DNA of 64,000 bases from Nonomuraea zeae (lineage in GTDB: Bacteria > Actinomycetota > Actinomycetes > Streptosporangiales > Streptosporangiaceae), in contig NZ_VCKX01000035.1 of NCBI RefSeq assembly GCF_005889725.1, forward strand, positions 1 to 64,000, in the 5' to 3' direction. The notes beneath the pieces were generated by a model. It saw only the letters and a program-made list of their open reading frames with translations, was not told the DNA's origin and did no database searches. A program made the translations under genes and the position numbers. Below, piece by piece: positions 56,451-64,000 of the stretch. Position 1 is the stretch's first letter. The number at the start of each line of letters is the position of its first letter.

Positions 56451-59400
56451 ATGGCGAATGACGGAAAGCTCCGCGACTACCTCAAGCGCGTGACCACCGA
56501 TCTGCACCACACCCGCAAGCGGCTGGCCGAGGCCGAGGCGAGCAGGCGTGAGCCGATCGCGATCGTGGGCATGGCCTGCCGTTTCCCCGGCGGTGTCGCC
56601 TCACCCGAGGAGCTGTGGCGGCTGGTCGCCGACGGTGTCGACGCGATCGGCCCGTTCCCGGGCAACCGGGGTTGGGCGCTGCCCGAATTGTTCGACCCGG
56701 ACCCCGAGGCGATCGGGAAGACGTACGCGAAAGAGGGCGGCTTCCTTTACGACGCCGACCGGTTCGACGCCGATTTCTTCGGCATCAGCCCGCGCGAGGC
56801 GCTCGCCATCGACCCGCAACAGCGGCTGCTGCTGGAGACGTCGTGGGAGGCGGTCGAGCGGGCCGGCATCGACCCGGTCGCGCTGCGCGGCAGCCGTACC
56901 GGGGTGTTCGCGGGGGTCATGGGCCAGGAGTACGCCTCGCTCTGCCACACCGGCGAGGAGGGCATCCAGGGGCACCTGCTGACCGGCACCACGCTCAGCG
57001 TCGCCTCGGGGCGCATCTCGTACACGCTCGGCCTGGAGGGGCCCGCGGTCACCGTGGACACCGCGTGCTCGTCGTCGCTGGTGGCGCTGCACCTGGCGGT
57101 GCAGGCGCTGCGCAACGGGGAGTGCGGCCTCGCCCTGGCGGGCGGCGCCACCGTCATGGCGGGCCCGGGGATGTTCCTGGAGTTCAGCCGCCAGCGCGGG
57201 CTCGCGCCCGACGGCCGGTGCAAGCCATTCTCGGCCGCGGCCGACGGCACGGCGTGGGCTGAGGGCGCGGCGGTCCTGGTGCTGGAGCGCCTGTCGGACG
57301 CGCTGGCCCAGGGGCATCGCGTGCTGGCGGTCGTCCGGGGCAGCGCGGTCAACCAGGACGGGGCCAGCAACGGCCTGAGCGCGCCGAACGGCCCTTCGCA
57401 GCAGCGCGTGGTCAGGGAGGCGCTGTCGTCCGCCGGGCTGCAGCCGTCGGACGTGGACGCCGTCGAGGCGCACGGCACCGGCACCACGCTGGGCGACCCC
57501 ATCGAGGCCCAAGCGCTGCTCGCCACCTACGGCCAGAACAGGGAGACCCCGCTCTGGCTCGGCTCGATCAAGTCCAACATCGGCCACACCCAGGCCGCCG
57601 CCGGCGTCGCCGGCGTCATCAAGATGGTCCAGGCCATGCAGCACGGGCTGCTGCCCAAGACTCTGCATGTGGACGCACCCAGCCACCACGTGGACTGGAC
57701 GGCCGGGGCGGTCAGCCTGCTCACCGAGCCGACCCCCTGGCCCGAGCTCGCCGGCGACCGGCCCCGCCGGGCCGCGGTGTCCTCGTTCGGGATCAGCGGG
57801 ACGAACGCCCACGTCATCCTCGAAGCGGTGACCCCGGCCGCCGTCGAGCCCGCCGTCACCGGCGGCCCGATCCCCTGGATCCTGTCGGGCAAGAGCGAGC
57901 AGGCGCTGCGCGAGCAGGCCGCCCGCCTGGCCGACCACGTACGGGCGCATCCCGAGCTGTCCCCGGCCGACGTGGGCTACACGCTGGCCACCGCCCGCAG
58001 CCGCTTCCCGTACCAGGCGGCCGTGGTGGGCGCCACGCGCGACGACTTCGATGAGGCCCTGCGCGCCCTGGCCGACGGGCAGCCCGCGGTCAACCTCACC
58101 CACCACCAGCCCCCGCCCGCCGGCAAGACGGCCTTCCTGTTCACCGGGCAGGGCAGCCAGCAGTCCGGCATGGGTGCCGACCTCTACCGCACCGAGCCCG
58201 TCTTCGCCGAGGCGCTCGACGAGGTGTGCGCGGCGCTGGACGCGCACCTCGAACGGCCGCTGCGGGACATCATGTTCGAGGCCGTGCACAGGGACCTGCT
58301 CAACGACACGCGTTACACCCAGCCGGCGATCTTCGCCTTCCAGGTCGCCCTGCACCGGCTGCTCGCCCACCACGGCGTCACCGCCGACTACTACGCGGGC
58401 CACTCCCTGGGCGAGATCACCGCCTCCCACCTCGCCGGCGTGCTCAACCTCGAAGACGCCGCCCGCATGGTCACCACCCGCGCGGCGCTCATGGCCAGCC
58501 TGCCGCCCGACGGCGCGATGACGGCGGTCACGATCACCGAGGAGGAGCTCCAGCCCTACCTCACCCCCGACGTGTCGGTCGCCGCCGTCAACACCGCCAC
58601 CTCCCTGGTGATCTCCGGACACCACGAGCCGGTCCACGCCCTGACCGCGATCCTGGCCGAGGCCGGGTACAAGACCCGGCCGCTCAACGTCCAGAACGGC
58701 TTCCACTCCACCCAGATGGAGCCCGTGGCCGACCAGCTCACCCAGGCACTGGCGGACTTCGACTACCAGCCGCCGTCGATCCCCATCGTCTGCAACCTCA
58801 CCGGCCGCCTCGCCGCCGGCGACGACCTGCGCACCGCCGCGTACTGGACGCAACACCTCCTGCGCCCGGTCCGCTTCGCCGACACCCTGACCACCCTTCA
58901 GGAGCTCGGCGTGACCACGTTCGTGGAGCTGGGCCCGGACGCCGCGCTCACCCCGCTGGCCGCCCAGGCCGGCCACGCCGTCCCCACCAGAAGCCAGCGC
59001 AAGCCGGAGACCACCACCCTGGCCACCGCCCTGGCCCAGCTCCCCGCCGACCCGGGCACGCTCTACCCCGGCGCCCACCCCGTCACGCTGCCCACCTACG
59101 CCTTCCAGCACCAGTCGTACTGGCTCGCCTCCCCCCAGAACAGCGGCGACCCCGCCGGCCTCGGCCTGTCGGCCACGAAACACCCCATCCTGCACGCCAC
59201 GGCCGACCTCCCCGACGGCAGCCACCTGTTCACCGGCCGCATCACCCTGCACGACCAGCCGTGGATCGCCGAGCACGCCATCCACGGCACCCTCATCTTC
59301 CCCGGCACCGGCTACATCGACCTGCTCCTGCACGCCGCCCACCACATCGGCTGCGACCAGATCGAGGAGCTGACGCACTACGTGTTCCTGTCGGTCGCGG

Positions 59401-62400
59401 AGGGTGAGGCGCGCAGCGTCCGGCTCGTGATCGGGGCCGCCGACGCCGACAGCAAGCGCTCGTTCACCGTGCACTCGCGTCCGGAGGACGCCTCCGAGGA
59501 CGGCGAGTGGACGCAGCACGCGGCCGGCGTCATGGCGAAGGCCGAGCAGGCGCCCCGCCTCATCGAGGGCCAGTGGCCGCCGGCCGGCGCGGTCCCGGTG
59601 GACCGGGAGGAGCACTACGAGCGGCTGGCCGGGGTCGGGCTCGGGTACGGCCCGCTGTTCCTCGGCATGCGCGCCGCCTGGCGGGCGGGCGAGTCCTACT
59701 ACGCGGAGGTGTCGCTGCCCGACGGGGCCGACCCCGGCGCGTACGGCATCCACCCGGCGCTGCTGGACTGCGCCATCCACCCGATCGTGATCGACTCGGC
59801 GCAGAGCGGCGTGCGTGGTGACGGGCCGGGGCAGGTGCTGGTGCCGTTCTCGTGGGGCGGCGTGTCCCTGCACGCCACCGGCGCGACCACGCTCCGGGTC
59901 CGGCTCGACTACATCGGCAAGGACACGCTGCGGCTGACGATCACGTCGCCGTCCGGCGCGCCGGTGGCGGCGATCGACTCGCTCACCGTGCGCGCCGTGT
60001 CGTCCAAGCAGATGGACGCCTCCCGCGAGAACCCGCTCTACGAGGTCGCCTGGAAGGAGGTGCCGACACCGGAGCCGGTCGAGTCGGTCGAGTCGGTCGT
60101 GCTCGACGGCGACCTGGCCGCCCTGCCGGGTGCGCCCGAGGTCATCGTCGTCCCCATCCGCAGCGAGGACGGCGACCACCTCGAAGCCACCCACGCGGTG
60201 GCCGAGCGGACGCTCCGCCTGATCCAGGACTTCCTGGCCGACGACCGCCTCACCGGCTCCCGCCTCGTCCTCGTCACTCAGGGTGCCGTCGCGACCGGCC
60301 CCGGCGACCCCGTCACCGACCTGGCCGCCGCCACCGTCTGGGGCCTGGTCCGCACCGCGCAGAACGAGCACCCGGACCGCTTCTCCATCGTGGACATCGA
60401 CCGGCCCGGCCACGAGGGCTGGATCACCGGCGAGCCGCAGGCCGCGGTGCGCGACGGCAAGCTCCTCGTGCCGCGCCTGGCCAAGGTCGCCGAGGCGGAG
60501 CCCGTGCCCGTCACGATCGACCCGGACGGCACCGTCCTGATCACGGGCGGCACCGGCGCGCTGGCCGGTCTCCTGGCCCGGCGGCTCGTCACCAGGTATG
60601 GCGTCCGCCACCTGCTGCTGGTCAGCCGCCGCGGCCCCGGCAGCCCCGGCGCCGCGGACCTGACCGCCGAGCTGGAAGCGCTCGGCGCCCAGGTCACCGT
60701 CGCCGCCTGCGACACCGCCGACCGCGCCGCCCTGGCCGCCCTGCTCGGCGGCATCCCGGCCGACCACCCGCTCACCGCCGTCTTCCACACCGCGGGCGTA
60801 CTCCAGGACGCCACGATCGACGCCCTCACGCCCGGCCAGCTGCACGCCGTCCTGCGGGCCAAGGCCGACGCGGCCTGGCACCTGCACGAGCTGACCGGCG
60901 ACCTCGACGCGTTCGTCCTGTACTCCTCGGTCGCGGGGCTCATCGGCAACCCGGGCCAGGCCAACTACGCCGCCGCCAACGCCTACCTCGACGCCCTCGC
61001 CCACCGGGTGCAGGGGACCTCCCTCGCCTGGGGCCTCTGGGACACCGGCATGGGCGCGACCCTGGACGCCGGTGACACCCGGCGCCTGGCGCGTACCGGC
61101 CTGCTCCCCATGCCGGCCGAGACCGGGCTCAGCCTCCTGGACGCCGCCCTGACCAGCGGCCGCACGCTGCTCGCGCCCGCCAAGCTCAACACCCGCCCGT
61201 CGGGGTCGAGCGTGCCGCCCGCGCTGCTGCGCGACCTGGTGCGCACCGCCCGCCGTACCGTGGACAGGACCGCGGGCTCGGGCGCGCCGCTGCAGCAGCA
61301 GCTCGCCGGGCTCGGCCCCGACCGGCAGCGGGAAGTGCTGCTCGGCCTGGTACGCGGCCACATCGCGACCGTGCTCGGCCACGCGAACGCCGAGGGCGTC
61401 GACGCCAAGCGGACGTTCCAGGACCTGGGCCTGGTGTCGCTGACGGCGGTCGAGCTGCGCAACAGCCTGACGGCCGCGAGCGGGATCCGGCTGCCCGCGA
61501 CGTTGATCTTCGACTATCCGACGCCGGCCGCGCTGGTCGAGTACCTGCGTGACGAGCTGGTCGGGGAGATCGACGACGAGGCCGAGATCGTCGCGGCGGC
61601 ACCGGTCGCGCAGGGCGAGGACGCCGACGCGATCGCGATCGTGGGCGTCGGCTGCCGGTTCCCCGGCGGGGTGCGCTCGCCCGAGGACCTGTGGCGGCTG
61701 ATCGCCGACGGGACCGACGCCATCGGGCCCTTCCCGACGAACCGCGACGGCTGGGACATCGACCAGCTGTACGACCCGGACCCGGACGCGATCGGCAAGA
61801 CGTACGCGCGCGAGGGCGGCTTCCTCTACGACGCCGACCAGTTCGACGCGGACTTCTTCGGCATCAGCCCGCGCGAGGCGCTGGCCATGGACCCGCAGCA
61901 GCGGTTCATGCTGGAGACCTCGTGGGAGGCGCTGGAGCGGGCGGGGATCGACCCGGCCACGTTGCGCGGCAGCCGCACGGGCGTGTTCGCGGGCGTCGTC
62001 GGCCAGGAGTACGTCTCGCTCTGCCACACCGGCGAGGAGGGCATCCAGGGCTACCTGCTGACCGGTAACCACATCAGCGTCGCCTCGGGCCGGATCGCGT
62101 ACTGTCTCGGGCTCGAAGGCCCGGCGATCACCCTGGACACGGCCTGCTCGTCGTCGCTCGTGGCGATGCATCTCGCGGTCAAGGCGCTGCGCAACAGGGA
62201 GTGCGAGCTGGCGCTGACCGGCGGCGCCACGATCATGTCGGCGCCCGGGATGTTCCTCGAGTTCAGCAAGATGCGCGGGCTCGCGGCCGACAGCCGGTGC
62301 AAGAGCTTCGCCGACGCGGCCGACGGCACGGCGTGGGGCGAGGGCGCGGCGATGGTCGTGCTGGAGCGGCTGGCGGACGCGCGGGCGAACGGGCGTCCGA

Positions 62401-64000
62401 TCCTGGCGGTCATCCGCGGCAGCGCGGTCAACCAGGACGGCGCGAGCAACGGCCTGAGCGCCCCGAACGGCCCCGCCCAGCAGCGGGTGATCCGCCAGGC
62501 GCTGGCCGACGCCCGCCTGACGGCCGCCGACGTGGACGCCGTCGAGGCGCACGGCACGGGGACCTCGCTCGGCGACCCGATCGAGGCGCAGGCGCTGCTG
62601 GCCACGTACGGCCGGGCGCACGAGCCGGAGACGCCGCTGCTGCTGGGGTCGATCAAGTCCAACATCGGCCACACGCAGGCCGCCGCGGGTGTCGCGGGGG
62701 TCATCAAGATGGCCCTGTCGATGCGGCACGGGCTGCTGCCCAAGACCCTGCACGTGGACGCGCCCAGCCACCACGTGGACTGGGAGGCCGGCGCGGTCGC
62801 CCTGGCCACCGAGCCGACGCCCTGGCCCGAGCACGACGACCGGCCCCGCCGGGCCGCCGTGTCCTCCTTCGGCATCAGCGGCACCAACGCCCACCTCATC
62901 CTGGAGGCCGCGCCCGCCCAGACCGCGCCCCGGACGCCCGATCCGGACGGCCCGATCCCCTGGGCCCTGTCGGGCAAGACCGAGCAGGCGCTGCGTGACC
63001 AGGCCGCCAGACTGGCCGACCATCTGGACGCGCACCCGGAGCTGTCGCCGGCCGACGTCGGTTACGCCCTGGCCACCACCCGCGCCCAGTTCCCGCACCA
63101 GGCGGCGGTGGTGGGCACGACCCGCGAGGACTTCTCGGAGACCCTGCGCGCCCTGGCCGACGGGCAGCCTGCACCTGGCCTCACCATTCACCAGCCCCCC
63201 GGCAAGACGGCCTTCCTGTTCACCGGCCAGGGCAGCCAGCAGGCCGGCATGGGCGCCGACCTCTACCGCACCCAGCCCGTCTTCGCCGAAGCGCTCGACG
63301 AAGTGTGCGCCGTCCTGGACACCCACCTCGAACGTCCACTCAAAGACGTCATGTTCACCGACGCCGACGCGCTCAACGACACCCGCTACACCCAACCGGC
63401 CATCTTCGCCTTCCAGATCGCCCTGCACCGCCTCCTCGCCCACCACGGCATCACCGCCGACTACTACGCAGGCCACTCACTCGGCGAAATCACCGCCTCC
63501 CACCTCGCCGGCGTCCTCAACCTCCAAGACGCCGCCCGCATGGTCACCACCCGCGCCGCCCTCATGGCCACCCTCCCACCCGACGGCGCCATGACCGCCG
63601 TCACCATCACCGAGCAGGAGCTAGCCCCCTACCTGACCCCCGAGGTCTCCATCGCCGCCGTCAACACCGCCACCTCCCTGGTCATCTCCGGACACCGGGA
63701 CCCGGTCCAGGCCCTCACCTCGACCCTGGCCGAAGCCGGGTACAAGACCCGCCCGTTGAAGGTCCAGAACGGCTTCCACTCTGCCCAGATGGAGCCCGTC
63801 GCCGACCAGCTCACCCAGGCACTGGCGGACTTCGACTACCAGCCGCCGTCGATCCCCATCGTCTGCAACCTCACCGGCGACCTCGCCGCCGGCGACGACC
63901 TGCGCACCGCCGCGTACTGGACCCGGCACCTGCTCCAGCCGGTCCGCTTCGCCGACACCCTCACCACCCTCCAGGAACGCGGCGTCACCACCTACGTCGA
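56451..64000 (+). CDS. Type I modular PKS, first extension modules (incomplete)
   Basis: Open to the window edge (2516 codons seen). N-terminal docking coiled coil ([20 protein letters not shown] onward). Module 1: KS (33-460, Cys206 in DTACSSS), AT (about 557-870, GHSLGE with Ser652, malonyl-type GFHS), DH (about 905-1185, [11 protein letters not shown] with His942, [10 protein letters not shown]), KR (about 1190-1530, GGTGALAG, Tyr1506 in [15 protein letters not shown] giving a B-type KR), ACP (about 1630-1700, Ser1663 in the altered motif [12 protein letters not shown]). Module 2: KS (from about 1726, Cys1899), AT with Ser2343 and GFHS, then cut off. Module 1 should add two carbons and leave a double bond. 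ATG at 56451; no enoylreductase seen. Confidence 0.95.
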   Translation, partial: MANDGKLRDYLKRVTTDLHHTRKRLAEAEASRREPIAIVGMACRFPGGVASPEELWRLVADGVDAIGPFPGNRGWALPELFDPDPEAIGKTYAKEGGFLYDADRFDADFFGISPREALAIDPQQRLLLETSWEAVERAGIDPVALRGSRTGVFAGVMGQEYASLCHTGEEGIQGHLLTGTTLSVASGRISYTLGLEGPAVTVDTACSSSLVALHLAVQALRNGECGLALAGGATVMAGPGMFLEFSRQRGLAPDGRCKPFSAAADGTAWAEGAAVLVLERLSDALAQGHRVLAVVRGSAVNQDGASNGLSAPNGPSQQRVVREALSSAGLQPSDVDAVEAHGTGTTLGDPIEAQALLATYGQNRETPLWLGSIKSNIGHTQAAAGVAGVIKMVQAMQHGLLPKTLHVDAPSHHVDWTAGAVSLLTEPTPWPELAGDRPRRAAVSSFGISGTNAHVILEAVTPAAVEPAVTGGPIPWILSGKSEQALREQAARLADHVRAHPELSPADVGYTLATARSRFPYQAAVVGATRDDFDEALRALADGQPAVNLTHHQPPPAGKTAFLFTGQGSQQSGMGADLYRTEPVFAEALDEVCAALDAHLERPLRDIMFEAVHRDLLNDTRYTQPAIFAFQVALHRLLAHHGVTADYYAGHSLGEITASHLAGVLNLEDAARMVTTRAALMASLPPDGAMTAVTITEEELQPYLTPDVSVAAVNTATSLVISGHHEPVHALTAILAEAGYKTRPLNVQNGFHSTQMEPVADQLTQALADFDYQPPSIPIVCNLTGRLAAGDDLRTAAYWTQHLLRPVRFADTLTTLQELGVTTFVELGPDAALTPLAAQAGHAVPTRSQRKPETTTLATALAQLPADPGTLYPGAHPVTLPTYAFQHQSYWLASPQNSGDPAGLGLSATKHPILHATADLPDGSHLFTGRITLHDQPWIAEHAIHGTLIFPGTGYIDLLLHAAHHIGCDQIEELTHYVFLSVAEGEARSVRLVIGAADADSKRSFTVHSRPEDASEDGEWTQHAAGVMAKAEQAPRLIEGQWPPAGAVPVDREEHYERLAGVGLGYGPLFLGMRAAWRAGESYYAEVSLPDGADPGAYGIHPALLDCAIHPIVIDSAQSGVRGDGPGQVLVPFSWGGVSLHATGATTLRVRLDYIGKDTLRLTITSPSGAPVAAIDSLTVRAVSSKQMDASRENPLYEVAWKEVPTPEPVESVESVVLDGDLAALPGAPEVIVVPIRSEDGDHLEATHAVAERTLRLIQDFLADDRLTGSRLVLVTQGAVATGPGDPVTDLAAATVWGLVRTAQNEHPDRFSIVDIDRPGHEGWITGEPQAAVRDGKLLVPRLAKVAEAEPVPVTIDPDGTVLITGGTGALAGLLARRLVTRYGVRHLLLVSRRGPGSPGAADLTAELEALGAQVTVAACDTADRAALAALLGGIPADHPLTAVFHTAGVLQDATIDALTPGQLHAVLRAKADAAWHLHELTGDLDAFVLYSSVAGLIGNPGQANYAAANAYLDALAHRVQGTSLAWGLWDTGMGATLDAGDTRRLARTGLLPMPAETGLSLLDAALTSGRTLLAPAKLNTRPSGSSVPPALLRDLVRTARRTVDRTAGSGAPLQQQLAGLGPDRQREVLLGLVRGHIATVLGHANAEGVDAKRTFQDLGLVSLTAVELRNSLTAASGIRLPATLIFDYPTPAALVEYLRDELVGEIDDEAEIVAAAPVAQGEDADAIAIVGVGCRFPGGVRSPEDLWRLIADGTDAIGPFPTNRDGWDIDQLYDPDPDAIGKTYAREGGFLYDADQFDADFFGISPREALAMDPQQRFMLETSWEALERAGIDPATLRGSRTGVFAGVVGQEYVSLCHTGEEGIQGYLLTGNHISVASGRIAYCLGLEGPAITLDTACSSSLVAMHLAVKALRNRECELALTGGATIMSAPGMFLEFSKMRGLAADSRCKSFADAADGTAWGEGAAMVVLERLADARANGRPILAVIRGSAVNQDGASNGLSAPNGPAQQRVIRQALADARLTAADVDAVEAHGTGTSLGDPIEAQALLATYGRAHEPETPLLLGSIKSNIGHTQAAAGVAGVIKMALSMRHGLLPKTLHVDAPSHHVDWEAGAVALATEPTPWPEHDDRPRRAAVSSFGISGTNAHLILEAAPAQTAPRTPDPDGPIPWALSGKTEQALRDQAARLADHLDAHPELSPADVGYALATTRAQFPHQAAVVGTTREDFSETLRALADGQPAPGLTIHQPPGKTAFLFTGQGSQQAGMGADLYRTQPVFAEALDEVCAVLDTHLERPLKDVMFTDADALNDTRYTQPAIFAFQIALHRLLAHHGITADYYAGHSLGEITASHLAGVLNLQDAARMVTTRAALMATLPPDGAMTAVTITEQELAPYLTPEVSIAAVNTATSLVISGHRDPVQALTSTLAEAGYKTRPLKVQNGFHSAQMEPVADQLTQALADFDYQPPSIPIVCNLTGDLAAGDDLRTAAYWTRHLLQPVRFADTLTTLQERGVTTYV
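58728..58805 (+). repeat. 78-bp exact repeat, copy 1 (AT of module 1)
   Basis: Identical to 63801-63878, one module (5073 bp) downstream. It covers the AT region just after the GFHS motif. Flanking AT sequence is also nearly identical. Confidence 0.9.
63801..63878 (+). repeat. 78-bp exact repeat, copy 2 (AT of module 2)
   Basis: Second copy of the block at 58728-58805. The high identity, including silent positions, points to recent module duplication or gene conversion. Confidence 0.9.

Noticed and set aside
56601-63476. A 2291-codon open frame on the minus strand opposite the PKS gene
   Set aside because: It is the Val/Gly/Arg/His-rich shadow of the GC-rich PKS frame, with no recognisable domain. 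The plus strand has full PKS motifs.

Overview
The window is high-GC actinomycete chromosome. Its codon use, frequent GTG starts, SARP and LAL regulators and modular type I PKS genes fit a filamentous actinomycete; a Streptosporangiales-type genus is a guess. It has two parts: a hemicellulose (glucuronoxylan) utilisation locus on the left and a large polyketide biosynthetic gene cluster that runs off the right edge.

Left part (about 1-15.3 kb). An M29 aminopeptidase, an ArsR-type regulator with a clear palindromic operator, and a GNAT acetyltransferase come first, then a GH2 gene remnant. A GH67 alpha-glucuronidase (+) faces a six-gene minus-strand operon (13172 to 4916): GH3, two sugar ABC permeases, a solute-binding lipoprotein, GH39 beta-xylosidase and a DUF624 membrane protein. 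This resembles aldouronate uptake and breakdown; no transporter ATPase is encoded here. Two CGAAA-N-TTTCG operator-like sites precede the operon. A secreted S33 tripeptidyl aminopeptidase follows.

Middle part (about 15.4-35 kb). All minus strand except one gene: a LeuA paralogue with an abnormal tail, a giant SARP regulator with NB-ARC and TPRs, a 61-aa putative secreted peptide, a complete Opp-type peptide importer, a DUF4253 protein (+), an Sfp-type phosphopantetheinyl transferase, a second giant SARP regulator, and an LAL (LuxR) regulator preceded by a small transthyretin-fold protein that lacks the 5-hydroxyisourate hydrolase catalytic residues.

Right part (about 34-64 kb). Cluster core: CPA2 Na+/H+ antiporter, acyl-CoA carboxylase beta subunit with a small DUF5988-like partner, a DrrAB-type ABC exporter, a four-gene pyrrole-2-carboxylate/halogenation cassette (prolyl dehydrogenase, prolyl-AMP ligase, PCP, PltA-like halogenase), a KASIII-like acyltransferase, an MFS exporter, dTDP-sugar genes with a GT1 glycosyltransferase, a secreted allene-oxide-cyclase-like beta barrel, and two PKS genes. 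PKS 1 is a KSQ-AT(methylmalonyl)-inactive KR-ACP loading protein. PKS 2 (incomplete) holds KS-AT-DH-KR-ACP and then KS-AT, both AT domains malonyl type.

Interpretation (inference). The KSQ module starts the chain with propionate, so the (chloro)pyrrole is probably not the PKS starter but is transferred to a sugar, as in clorobiocin-type or pyrrolosporin/decatromicin-type molecules. The barrel protein resembles the AbyU family of [4+2] cyclases. A glycosylated, halopyrrole-bearing polyketide with a cycloaddition step is therefore the leading hypothesis. The window does not include enough of the PKS to decide the class. Repeated TARGGGG-type direct repeats spaced about 10-11 bp in many cluster promoters look like SARP boxes, and TTA codons in two regulators, the PCP and the Opp binding protein suggest bldA-type control.
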